A DNA stretch of 56,167 nucleotides, taken from a virus. The stretch's first letter is position 1. Each line of letters starts with the position of its first letter. Shown here piece by piece: positions 46,394 through 53,320 of the stretch. The position numbers were made by a program, and so were the translations under genes. The notes beneath the pieces were generated by a model. That model was not told where the DNA came from. It did no database searches and saw only the letters and a list, made by a program, of their open reading frames with translations. The stretch is taken from IMG/VR virus record IMGVR_UViG_3300035698_003823, positions 1-56,167 of that record; one strand, written 5' to 3'.

Positions 46394-46621
46394 ATGCCAG
46401 ATTTAGAAAACTTCCGGAATCTTATGCGTACTCTATTTGAATACTACGCAGATCAAAAGGGTTGGAAACTTTCGGATAATGCGGATAAAGTTATTGAGAA
46501 TATTATTTTAAAGAATGGTAACTGTCCATGTAGGTTTGATAAAGTCCAATGTTTGACTTGTGGTGTTGAAGACGATGTTGAAGAAAAAGGTCGTTGTCAT
46601 TGTAACTTGTTTATAAGATAA
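46394..46621 (+). CDS. Ferredoxin-thioredoxin-reductase catalytic-chain-like cysteine protein
   Basis: A 75-residue protein. NCPCRF, CLTC and GRCHCNLF occur in the order and context of the CPC...CPC...CHC catalytic core of ferredoxin:thioredoxin reductase, which binds a 4Fe-4S cluster beside a redox disulphide. The middle motif is CxxC rather than CPC and spacing is shorter, so it may be a divergent redox or Fe-S/zinc protein. Confidence 0.6.
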   Translation: MPDLENFRNLMRTLFEYYADQKGWKLSDNADKVIENIILKNGNCPCRFDKVQCLTCGVEDDVEEKGRCHCNLFIR

Positions 46622-46683
46622 AATTACTTGGACGTACTGAAAAATCAATTAGAGTTAGATTATGTAGGTTAAATAAATCTTAA
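46622..46683 (+). pseudogene. Homing-endonuclease tail relic
   Basis: A short frame encodes KLLGRTEKSIRVRLCRLN before a stop. GRT..SI..R is typical of the DNA-binding tail of several homing endonucleases. No start or catalytic part is present. Confidence 0.35.
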
Positions 46684-46704
46684 AATATTAATTGGGAGAG
46701 AGAA

Positions 46705-47862
46705 ATGAAAGTATTTTATGAAGATGGAATGAAGGTTCCTATTAAAATGTGGTTAGATGATTTAGAAGATAGTGCTTTACAACAAGCAATAAACCTATCA
46801 AAATTACCATTTGTTTTTAAGCATGTTGCTATATTGCCTGATTCTCATTGCGGATACGGTATGCCAATAGGAGGTGTTGTCGCTACTAAAGGTATCATAT
46901 CTCCTTTTTTTGTGGGTGTGGATATTGGGTGTGGTATGATTGCTATAAAAACAAATATAAAAAATACTAATATAAATTATATAAAAAAGTTAATAGAAGA
47001 AATTAAAAATAGAATACCAGTAGGTTTTAAAAAACAAAACCATAAAAAAATATCAATAGAATTTGATTCAGTTAAACATCTTAATGTTGTAAGTAAAGAA
47101 ATTGATAATGCTGAAAGATCTGCTTGTACTCTTGGATCGGGCAATCATTTCTGTGAATTACAAGTAGATGGAAATGGATATATTTGGTTTATGGTTCATA
47201 GTGGGAGTAGAAATCTTGGAAAGAAGGTTGCAGACCACTATTGTAATATTTCTAAAGAATTAAATAAAAAATGGTATTCTGATATTTCTGATAAGGATCT
47301 TGGATTTCTTCCTTTGGATAGTAAAGAAGGTTCTGATTATTTCAACGAAATGAAATTCTGTGTTGATTATGCATTAATTAATAGAAATCTTATGATTAAT
47401 GAAATAAAAGAAGTTATGGTTAATTATAATAGAAATATTGAGTTTGATAATCCTATTAATATTGCTCATAACTATGCAAGGTTAGAAAATCATTTCGGAA
47501 AGAATGTAATGGTTCATCGGAAGGGTGCGACATCTGCAAAGTTAGGAGAGTTAGGAATTATCCCAGGTTCACAAAGAACTAAATCATACATTGTCGAAGG
47601 TCTTGGTAATCCAGAAAGTTTTTGTTCGTGTTCACATGGAGCAGGAAGAAAAATGAGTAGAACCAGAGCAAAGAAAGAACTTGTTTTGGAAGATGAGATC
47701 AAAAAGATGAATGATCTTGGTATAGTTCACGGAATTAAATCAGTAGATGATCTGGACGAAGCATCCGGAGCATACAAAGATATCGATACAGTTATGGAAA
47801 ACCAGAAAGATCTTGTTAAAATCAAGGTAGAATTATCTCCTCTAGGAGTCATAAAGGGTTAA
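46705..47862 (+). CDS. rtcB: RtcB RNA ligase
   Basis: A 385-residue protein with the RtcB set: LPDSHCGYGMPIGGV, GVDIGCGM, LGSGNHFCEL, VHSGSRNLG, HRKGATSAK and the guanylated His in CSHGAGRKMS. RtcB joins 2',3'-cyclic phosphate (or 3'-phosphate) to 5'-OH RNA ends with GTP and Mn. Near a tRNA array, the natural role is repair of tRNAs cut by host defence nucleases. TGGGAGAGAG precedes the ATG. Confidence 0.92.
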   Translation: MKVFYEDGMKVPIKMWLDDLEDSALQQAINLSKLPFVFKHVAILPDSHCGYGMPIGGVVATKGIISPFFVGVDIGCGMIAIKTNIKNTNINYIKKLIEEIKNRIPVGFKKQNHKKISIEFDSVKHLNVVSKEIDNAERSACTLGSGNHFCELQVDGNGYIWFMVHSGSRNLGKKVADHYCNISKELNKKWYSDISDKDLGFLPLDSKEGSDYFNEMKFCVDYALINRNLMINEIKEVMVNYNRNIEFDNPINIAHNYARLENHFGKNVMVHRKGATSAKLGELGIIPGSQRTKSYIVEGLGNPESFCSCSHGAGRKMSRTRAKKELVLEDEIKKMNDLGIVHGIKSVDDLDEASGAYKDIDTVMENQKDLVKIKVELSPLGVIKG

Positions 47863-47885
47863 TTCATAATCCTTTATGACTTTTA
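47848..47885 (+). terminator. Terminator after rtcB
   Basis: GTCATAAAGG and CCTTTATGAC form a perfect ten-base stem with a 13-base loop, followed by TTTT. The stem overlaps the rtcB stop. Confidence 0.8.
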
Positions 47886-47915
47886 AACTTTTCTCCATTA
47901 TTTTTATTTTTATTG

Positions 47916-47944
47916 TTGACTCTTTGGTCAAAATCGGTTATACT
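47916..47944 (+). promoter_or_regulatory. Sigma70-like early promoter
   Basis: TTGACT-17-TATACT, followed by ATGTATATAAAGATTAGGAGAGAG, a variant of the shared early leader. It drives the rightward early genes from 47995. Confidence 0.85.
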
Positions 47945-47994
47945 ATGTATATAAAGATTAGGAGAGAGACAGGACAAAGATAGGAGAAGTAAAG

Positions 47995-48165
47995 ATGGTT
48001 TATAATTCACTGGAAGAAGCAAAGATCGCTCATCAGGAGTTTATCGTGAGGTTGGACGAACTTGAAAATGAATTTGATGTTAATATAGTTAATGAATATG
48101 ATGTAACATCTTATTATGAAGTATCGTATCGTGATGAGAATGGTAAAATTAAGAATTTTTATTAG
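47995..48165 (+). CDS. Small acidic protein (56 aa)
   Basis: A 56-residue frame starting MVYNSLEEAKIAHQEF, with AGGAGAAGTAAAG upstream. Helix then strands (TSYYEVSYRDENGK). It is first in the early transcript. Confidence 0.65.
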   Translation: MVYNSLEEAKIAHQEFIVRLDELENEFDVNIVNEYDVTSYYEVSYRDENGKIKNFY

Positions 48166-48176
48166 GGGAAGTAAAG

Positions 48177-48398
48177 ATGAATATACCCGAATATAATATT
48201 GATCCTGATAAGTTTAGTCTTGATTTTGTAGAAGCAACTAAGGGTATGACTGCATCTGAAGTTGCTAACGTTGCTTGGCAAGTTGAGAATGAAGGATATA
48301 AAAAAGGTCTTGCTGAAGGACATGATCGAGGACGAGAATCCGGATATGATGATGGTTTTGAGGCAGGAATATGTGAAGGACAAGGAGATTGTTTGTGA
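48177..48398 (+). CDS. Small protein with G-rich charged tail
   Basis: A 73-residue protein. The C-terminal half (YKKGLAEGHDRGRESGYDDGFEAG) follows a G(x3)G-type repeat resembling flagellar FliH-like or tail-export helices. The function is unknown. Confidence 0.6.
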   Translation: MNIPEYNIDPDKFSLDFVEATKGMTASEVANVAWQVENEGYKKGLAEGHDRGRESGYDDGFEAGICEGQGDCL

Positions 48399-48484
48399 GT
48401 ATTTACGTCTATTCAGGAAATAAAATGTATTGTTTTTGTGATGGTGAACTAATGTGGATGCAGACTTTGAATACTATTGGATAG
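48395..48484 (+). CDS. Tiny protein (29 aa)
   Basis: A 29-residue frame from GTG 48395, overlapping the previous stop by four bases (GTGA). MSIYVYSGNKMYCFCDGE. Tentative because of its size. Confidence 0.4.
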   Translation: MSIYVYSGNKMYCFCDGELMWMQTLNTIG

Positions 48485-48493
48485 GAGAAAATG

Positions 48494-48856
48494 ATGAAGG
48501 CAATTTTGATTGATGTAGAGAATAAGGAAATTCGGGAAGTAGATTATTCTGGAGATTATCGGGATATTTCCAAGATGATCGGATGTGAATATTTTACCAT
48601 CGTAGGTATTACTTGTGAAAATGTTATCTATGTAGACGATGAGGGTTTACTTAAGGATAATAAGAATTTCTTCAAAGTTGATAGTTGTTCTGATCAACTT
48701 GCAGGTAATGGTTTGATTCTTGGGGTTGATTCTACAGGGGATACTATTTCTACTATTTTGAAAGTTTCTGATGTTGAAGAGATGGTAGGGTTTATCGACT
48801 ATGATAATCACGAAGATGCACCTCAAGCGAACCTTCATGTTGTAACTTTTGGGTAG
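48494..48856 (+). CDS. DUF3846-like protein
   Basis: A 120-residue protein with the DUF3846 layout: a YFTIVGI strand, NVIYVDDEGLLKD, and QLAGNGLILGVDSTGD. DUF3846 is common in phages and plasmids, with unknown function. AGGAGAAA precedes two adjacent ATGs; the second fits spacing better. Confidence 0.7.
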   Translation: MKAILIDVENKEIREVDYSGDYRDISKMIGCEYFTIVGITCENVIYVDDEGLLKDNKNFFKVDSCSDQLAGNGLILGVDSTGDTISTILKVSDVEEMVGFIDYDNHEDAPQANLHVVTFG

Positions 48857-48864
48857 GAGAGATT

Positions 48865-49050
48865 ATGAACATCACACTTGATAAGAGAGAGACTAATTTG
48901 CTTCTTGCTTGTGTTGACTTTGTACATGAACAGAATGCAGAATATAATGTCGGGAAGAATTTTAATAAAGAACTTGATGGGTACAATAAAGAACTTATGA
49001 ATATTCTTTGTAAACTTACTGATTTTAAGGGGTTACTTGATGAGGATTGA
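48865..49050 (+). CDS. Small helical protein
   Basis: A 61-residue protein starting MNITLDKRETNLLLACVDF, with TAGGAGAGATT upstream. It overlaps the next gene by 11 bases. Confidence 0.6.
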   Translation: MNITLDKRETNLLLACVDFVHEQNAEYNVGKNFNKELDGYNKELMNILCKLTDFKGLLDED

Positions 49051-49279
49051 ACTTGCTAGGAAGATTGCGGAAGTTTGCGAATGTGAACTTCGGGAAGATT
49101 ATTCTGGTCGTGGGATGGGTGGTAAAGAAACAGCAGGTGTAATTGGTGATCTTACTGTGGTTCTAGCACTTGTTATTGAAAATGCAGATGAATTTGTAGA
49201 CCATTCAGGAGATGCTTTGTTTGAATATATGGATGTTCTCCGGACTGATTCTATGGATGTGGGTACTATTATTTACTAG
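49040..49279 (+). CDS. Small hypothetical protein
   Basis: A 79-residue protein starting MRIELARKIAEVCEC, with RGMGGKETAGVIGDL in the middle. Mostly helical. AAGGGG upstream supports ATG 49040. Confidence 0.55.
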   Translation: MRIELARKIAEVCECELREDYSGRGMGGKETAGVIGDLTVVLALVIENADEFVDHSGDALFEYMDVLRTDSMDVGTIIY

Positions 49280-49287
49280 GGAAAGTT

Positions 49288-49494
49288 CTGGATGATACAT
49301 TTGATGTTATAGGTACTATTTTACTTTTTATTACAGGTCTTCTTTTTATCTTTGCTATTGGTTTTGCTACTGGTGGTGGATACGAACAAGAATGGGGCAG
49401 AGAGAAAGCAATAGAAGCAGGTTGTTCTTTAGGTGGTCTTCATTATTGTTTAAATAATTTGTGTTCCGGAATCCCCTCTCCCATTGTTCTATAA
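49288..49494 (+). CDS. Possible membrane protein with unusual start
   Basis: A 68-codon open frame with one clear membrane segment (GTILLFITGLLFIFAIGFA) and a Cys-containing tail. No ATG, GTG or TTG precedes the segment in frame; CTG 49288, five bases after AGGGAA, is the best candidate. It could be a genuine CTG start or a damaged gene. Confidence 0.4.
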   Translation: MDDTFDVIGTILLFITGLLFIFAIGFATGGGYEQEWGREKAIEAGCSLGGLHYCLNNLCSGIPSPIVL

Positions 49495-49535
49495 AGACAG
49501 TGGTGATATGGGTCCGGAATCTTTTTAAAAAAGTA

Positions 49536-49564
49536 TTGACAAGTTCCGAAAATTATGGTATAAT
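49536..49564 (+). promoter_or_regulatory. Consensus sigma70 promoter of tRNA-Leu
   Basis: TTGACA-17-TATAAT, 14 bases before the tRNA. Transcription would begin almost at the mature 5' end. Confidence 0.88.
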
Positions 49565-49578
49565 AATAAAAATTAAAC

Positions 49579-49670
49579 GCAGGTGTGGCGAAATTGGCGA
49601 AACGCCACGGTCTTAAGAACCGTGACCCAAGTGGTAAACATTGTGGGTTCGAATCCCACCACCTGTACCA
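49579..49670 (+). tRNA. tRNA-Leu (TAA)
   Basis: Class II: acceptor GCAGGTG/CACCTGT, anticodon arm ACGGT-CTTAAGA-ACCGT, long variable arm, T-loop TTCGAAT, discriminator A, CCA encoded. A normal leucine tRNA, in contrast to the one at 37527. Confidence 0.93.
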
Positions 49671-49702
49671 TTTTCATCCGGAACTTTATAGAGGAACAAG
49701 AT

Positions 49703-50245
49703 ATGAAGAAGGTATTACTATTAAACAGGGATGAAACCTTACTTAGTGTAATCCCTTGGCAAGAAGCGGTTAAGTTGCACTTCCAAGGTAAAGTTGAAAC
49801 ACCATACAACTTTGATAATTTTTATGATATTAAAGTAAAGAATGGTATATACAAGTTACCTACAGCAGTCGTACTTAATGAATATGCACATGTTCCTTAT
49901 ACTACTGCACCAATTAGTAAACGCAATGTACTAAAGAGAGATAACTATACTTGTGGTTATTGTGGATGTAAACTTTCAGATTCTCAAGGTACAATAGATC
50001 ATATTATACCTCAATCGAGATGGACTAAATTTAAGGCGCAAGGTAAAGCGCAAGGAAAACATGCTAACAACTGGAAGAATGTTGTTGCATCTTGTAAAAA
50101 ATGTAATTGTATAAAAGCAGATAGAACACCAGAAGAGGCAGGAATGATATTAAATGTTATTCCTTACGTACCTTCTAGAATGTTTATTAGTTGTTCTTTT
50201 TATAAGGAGAATGAAGATTGGCAACGTTGGGTTAAGTCTGCATAA
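49703..50245 (+). CDS. HNH endonuclease
   Basis: A 180-residue protein. HNH core: CGYCGCKL, TIDHIIPQSRW, NWKNVVASCKKCN and K.DRTPEEAG. The N-terminal 80 residues (LLLNRDETLL..IPWQEAVKLHFQGK) form the domain that precedes HNH in this widespread phage and bacterial family. GAGGAACAAG precedes the ATG. It lies between two tRNA genes. Confidence 0.85.
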   Translation: MKKVLLLNRDETLLSVIPWQEAVKLHFQGKVETPYNFDNFYDIKVKNGIYKLPTAVVLNEYAHVPYTTAPISKRNVLKRDNYTCGYCGCKLSDSQGTIDHIIPQSRWTKFKAQGKAQGKHANNWKNVVASCKKCNCIKADRTPEEAGMILNVIPYVPSRMFISCSFYKENEDWQRWVKSA

Positions 50246-50251
50246 TTTAAT

Positions 50252-50327
50252 GCCGAAGTGGTGTAATGGTCAACACGCTTCTTTCATACGGAAGAGATTT
50301 ATGGTTCAATCCCATTCTTCGGCACCA
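50252..50327 (+). tRNA. tRNA-Met (CAT), elongator-like
   Basis: Fully paired acceptor GCCGAAG/CTTCGGC, anticodon arm CTTCT-TTCATAC-GGAAG, T-loop TTCAATC, CCA encoded. CAT could also be a lysidine-modified tRNA-Ile2. Confidence 0.88.
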
Positions 50328-50341
50328 TTTTAGGAGAGATT

Positions 50342-50560
50342 ATGAATAATTTTGAAGATTTGTTTATGTTGAAAAAGAAATATTTTGATAAGTTCGGACA
50401 TAAATTAGAAGTTGATATTTGTTCTGATGTTGGAGATTGGAAAGTAAGTTTCGGGATGGAAGGTTGGTCATGTTTGCTTGTTGCAGTTACTAAAGATTGT
50501 TTGAAAACTGCATATATATTAGCAGTAATGGAACTAACTAAAGATTGGATTGAAGATTAA
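50342..50560 (+). CDS. Small hypothetical protein
   Basis: A 72-residue protein with TAGGAGAGATT upstream. 'DVGDWKVSFGMEGWSCLLVA' suggests strands, then a helix. No family is recognised. Confidence 0.55.
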   Translation: MNNFEDLFMLKKKYFDKFGHKLEVDICSDVGDWKVSFGMEGWSCLLVAVTKDCLKTAYILAVMELTKDWIED

Positions 50561-50574
50561 ATTAAGGAAACATT

Positions 50575-51222
50575 ATGAAGATTGTTTGTATTTCAGATAC
50601 ACATGGTAAACATTCTAGAATTCAATTACCAGAAGGTGATATATTATTACATTCTGGAGACTTTTCAAATCAAGGTAGTCTAAAAGAAGTTATGGATTTT
50701 ATCAAGTGGATAGATGGGACAAACTTTAAACATAAAGTTTTTATTTCTGGAAACCATGATAGAATAATGGAGGATAAAACCAGAAATAGATTTATTATTC
50801 AAGAAATTAATAAACTTAATAACGTTCACTATCTGGAAGATTCTGAAATTGTTATTGAAGGAGTTAAGTTCTATGGTACTCCTTGGCAACCAGAATTTTG
50901 TAACTGGGCATTCAATCTTCCGAGAGGTCCGGAACTTTTAGAGAAGTGGAAAATGATTCCGGAAGATACTGATGTTCTTCTAACTCATGGACCGCCTATT
51001 GGAATTCTGGATACTATCAAAGGAAGACATCCGGAAGATTATCTTGGTTGTCTCGATCTTCAACAAGAAGTTATTAACAGAATTAAACCAAAGGTACATG
51101 TATTTGGACATATTCATTCAGGAAATGGTTGTATTGTAAAGAATGATATTGAGTTTGTAAATGCTTCTGTTCTTGATGAGGATTATAAGATTGCATATTG
51201 TCCACAAGTAGTAAAAATTTAA
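50575..51222 (+). CDS. Calcineurin-like metallophosphoesterase
   Basis: A 215-residue protein with the five metal motifs in order: SDTHG (about residues 7-11), SGDF, GNHD, LTHGPP and FGHIHSG. The layout matches the MPPED2/UPF0046-type phosphoesterases, which act on phosphodiesters. With RtcB and tRNAs nearby, an RNA-end processing role is attractive but unproven. The stop is one base before tRNA-Val. Confidence 0.85.
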   Translation: MKIVCISDTHGKHSRIQLPEGDILLHSGDFSNQGSLKEVMDFIKWIDGTNFKHKVFISGNHDRIMEDKTRNRFIIQEINKLNNVHYLEDSEIVIEGVKFYGTPWQPEFCNWAFNLPRGPELLEKWKMIPEDTDVLLTHGPPIGILDTIKGRHPEDYLGCLDLQQEVINRIKPKVHVFGHIHSGNGCIVKNDIEFVNASVLDEDYKIAYCPQVVKI

Positions 51223-51223
51223 T

Positions 51224-51300
51224 ACTCGGTTAGCATAGTTGGTTAATGCGCTTGATTTACATTCAAGAAACCAAAGGTTCAAATCCTTTACCGAGTACCA
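51224..51300 (+). tRNA. tRNA-Val (TAC)
   Basis: Acceptor ACTCGGT/ACCGAGT, anticodon arm CTTGA-TTTACAT-TCAAG, T-loop TTCAAAT, discriminator A, CCA encoded. Confidence 0.92.
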
Positions 51301-51382
51301 TTATTCGTTATAGTGAATATTAGGACTTTTTAAAAGTCGTATTGTTGTGAAATAATACTAAATATTCATTATATTACACATT

Positions 51383-51414
51383 AAGATACCTGTTTATTCG
51401 GGTATCTTTTTTTA
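51383..51414 (+). terminator. Terminator after tRNA-Val
   Basis: AAGATACC pairs with GGTATCTT over a ten-base loop, followed by seven T. Confidence 0.8.
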
Positions 51415-51416
51415 TT

Positions 51417-51475
51417 TAAGTCGTAATATATTGCGAATTATCCGGATATATGCCATTAAGTCGTCATATATTGAG
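51417..51475. repeat. Direct repeat TTAAGTCGTxATATATTG
   Basis: Two near-identical 17-mers about 38 bases apart lie between the terminator and the next early promoter, possibly operator sites. Confidence 0.45.
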
Positions 51476-51486
51476 ACTTATGACTA
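51476..51486. repeat. TAGTCATAAGT motif, inverted
   Basis: ACTTATGACTA is the reverse complement of the 11-mer found upstream of leftward early promoters. Here it precedes a rightward promoter, so its orientation relative to the promoter is conserved. Confidence 0.55.
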
Positions 51487-51528
51487 TTAAAAAAAGTATA
51501 AAAATAGATACGATTTTTGTTTTTATTA

Positions 51529-51557
51529 TTGACAAATCCCTCAAATTCAGTTATAAT
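51529..51557 (+). promoter_or_regulatory. Sigma70-like early promoter
   Basis: TTGACA-17-TATAAT, then ATGTATATAAAGATTGAGAC and CAGAG, the shared early leader in its longest form. Confidence 0.9.
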
Positions 51558-51600
51558 ATGTATATAAAGATTGAGACAGAGACTTAAAGGAGAAGTAAAA

Positions 51601-51822
51601 ATGAAGATTGTTAAGAAGAGTGAAGCAATGAAGATTCTCAAATCTAATACTGGTTCAAAGATTGTGAAGTTTTGCACTGGAAAGTATAAATGGGAAGGTT
51701 CACAAAAAACACATATTGGTAGAGAAGTTGTTGATAATCAAGATGTGTTAGCAGTATATGTTGAACGTAGGCAAGATTCAGATGGTCCTTATGCTCAGAT
51801 GCAATGTGTTTCAGCAGTTTAA
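51601..51822 (+). CDS. Small early protein
   Basis: A 73-residue basic protein starting MKIVKKSEAMKILKS, with AAAGGAGAAGTAAAA upstream. Strand-rich C-terminal half. It is first gene of the early transcript, so probably made very soon after infection. Confidence 0.65.
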   Translation: MKIVKKSEAMKILKSNTGSKIVKFCTGKYKWEGSQKTHIGREVVDNQDVLAVYVERRQDSDGPYAQMQCVSAV

Positions 51823-51839
51823 TTTAAAAGGATATAAAA

Positions 51840-52064
51840 ATGACTAAGAAAGAACAGTTCATCCGGAAGTTCAAGAATTTGTTGGAAGAGTTTGAGGTTG
51901 AAATACAAATTGAAGTTGAAACTTCAGGATACCAAGAATCTTACACTATAGAGATTGATAACTACTCTAGAAAATCTCCGTGGGTTAAGGAAGATAGTTT
52001 TTGTATTGATATGGGTAATTATATTAATTCTGATTGCATAATTCATAACGAAAAGAAGATTTAA
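51840..52064 (+). CDS. Small early protein
   Basis: A 74-residue acidic alpha/beta protein starting MTKKEQFIRKFKNLL. 'ESYTIEIDNYSR' gives a strand. The role is unknown. Confidence 0.6.
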   Translation: MTKKEQFIRKFKNLLEEFEVEIQIEVETSGYQESYTIEIDNYSRKSPWVKEDSFCIDMGNYINSDCIIHNEKKI

Positions 52065-52066
52065 AT

Positions 52067-52249
52067 ATGTTTACATCAAATGCTAAGTGGGGAAGTGAAG
52101 TTTTACTTTATAACAATGAAGATACCACGATTGAACAACATAATACGAAAAAAGAAGCAGAATCAGTTTGTAAAATGCTTGATCGAAATGGTTTTGGTGG
52201 AATGTGTATGTCTTATCCTTTAAAAACATGGGTGGAGGAAATAGAATAA
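52067..52249 (+). CDS. Small early protein
   Basis: A 60-residue protein starting MFTSNAKWGSEVLLYNN and containing TKKEAESVCKMLDRNGF, the layout of small proteins that capture translated sequence fragments. It overlaps the next gene by one base. Confidence 0.55.
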   Translation: MFTSNAKWGSEVLLYNNEDTTIEQHNTKKEAESVCKMLDRNGFGGMCMSYPLKTWVEEIE

Positions 52250-52491
52250 TGGTTAAACGTGGAGAGTATTATCCAGTGGCACGTTCAGATCTAAATGATA
52301 AAGATAAAAAGAAGTATGGGGTTACAGAAACTAGTAGGAATGATCTTGTTGCAGAATGGACAGGAAAAAAGAGATCACCAAAAAAAGGTGAATGGTATCT
52401 TTCAGGTTCAAAGGTTATGGCATACAAAGCGTTTAATGATTTATCTCCGGAATATTTGATTGCAAGATTATTTTCTAAAGAGAGTATTTAA
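52249..52491 (+). CDS. Small basic early protein
   Basis: An 80-residue basic protein starting MVKRGEYYPVARSDLND, with GGAGGAAA upstream. TGKKRSPKKGEWYLSG is a basic turn that could contact nucleic acid. The start at the previous stop (TAATG) is preferred to an earlier one. Confidence 0.6.
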   Translation: MVKRGEYYPVARSDLNDKDKKKYGVTETSRNDLVAEWTGKKRSPKKGEWYLSGSKVMAYKAFNDLSPEYLIARLFSKESI

Positions 52492-52531
52492 TGTTAAGTC
52501 TATGTTATTTTAATTTATAATGGAGTGTAGT

Positions 52532-52771
52532 ATGAAGATTTTGTTAGCGTTGATTTTGATCATCGGTGGTGTTTTTTTTGGTCTTTATGTAGGAGTCTTC
52601 TGGATGTTTATCGGTGGTATCATCCAAATTGTCACTACCTGTAAGGCAGTTGAAATCTCTGCCATTGGTATTGCTTACGGTCTTGCGAAGATTATGTTTG
52701 CGGTCCCTGTAGGGTGGATATGTGGGGTTATTCCTTTATGTTTTGGTATTGCATCTCTTAAGGATTCTTGA
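52532..52771 (+). CDS. Two-segment membrane protein
   Basis: A 79-residue protein with hydrophobic segments at about residues 3-34 and 48-74. ATGGAGTGTAGT precedes the ATG. It is an inner-membrane protein of unknown role; holin-like size, but it lies among early genes. Confidence 0.6.
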   Translation: MKILLALILIIGGVFFGLYVGVFWMFIGGIIQIVTTCKAVEISAIGIAYGLAKIMFAVPVGWICGVIPLCFGIASLKDS

Positions 52772-52772
52772 T

Positions 52773-52955
52773 ATGAGAAATGATATACAAAGAGTATTTG
52801 ATTTATCGTTGTCAGAAACTTTCGATAGGGTTTATGAAGATGATGATCTTATAACAGAAGAGGTTCGAATGATTGCGAGAGAAATGTTTATTGCAGGAAT
52901 ATTCGCAGTGATTGAAAATAAGACTGATGGTATGTTAGAATTCTTAAGGAAATAA
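52773..52955 (+). CDS. Small acidic protein
   Basis: A 60-residue helical protein starting MRNDIQRVFDLSLSE, one base after the previous stop. No family is recognised. Confidence 0.55.
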   Translation: MRNDIQRVFDLSLSETFDRVYEDDDLITEEVRMIAREMFIAGIFAVIENKTDGMLEFLRK

Positions 52956-52958
52956 AAA

Positions 52959-53042
52959 ATGAAAGATTTTTCTAAAAATAGTTTTTATTTCAAAGTAAAT
53001 CATTTGATGTTACTTAATCCGGAACTTGTGAAAGGAAAATAA
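52959..53042 (+). CDS. Tiny protein (27 aa)
   Basis: A 27-residue frame starting MKDFSKNSFYFKVNH, three bases after the previous stop; AAGGAAATAAAAA lies upstream. Tentative. Confidence 0.4.
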   Translation: MKDFSKNSFYFKVNHLMLLNPELVKGK

Positions 53043-53044
53043 TT

Positions 53045-53311
53045 ATGGATTAGTTAGAAGAATTAGACGAAGCAGTAGCAAATATCAATGAAGATATATT
53101 TATTTCTACAGAAGAAGATTATTATATTTATCTGGAAATACAAGTAAACTTTATTACTTCAGTAGATTTTTGTGGTTTGAATATCTGGAATGATCAGGAA
53201 AATGAAAGACTTTATGATGACGAAACAGATGAATATATGGAATCTATGGAGGAATGTCTAAGGAGACTTCTAAATCTTAAGTTGGATAAACTAAGTCAAA
53301 TTGTTGTATAG
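53045..53311 (+). pseudogene. Acidic protein gene with an in-frame TAG at codon 3
   Basis: ATG 53045 has a good site (AAAGGAAA) and the frame runs 88 codons to TAG 53309, but codon 3 (53051-53053) is TAG. The rest looks genuine: LEELDEAVANIN, then DYYIYLEIQVNF and a helical C-terminus. No alternative start with a ribosome site exists nearby. Either a nonsense-mutated gene or a recoded stop. Confidence 0.6.
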
Positions 53312-53320
53312 GGAGAGAGT

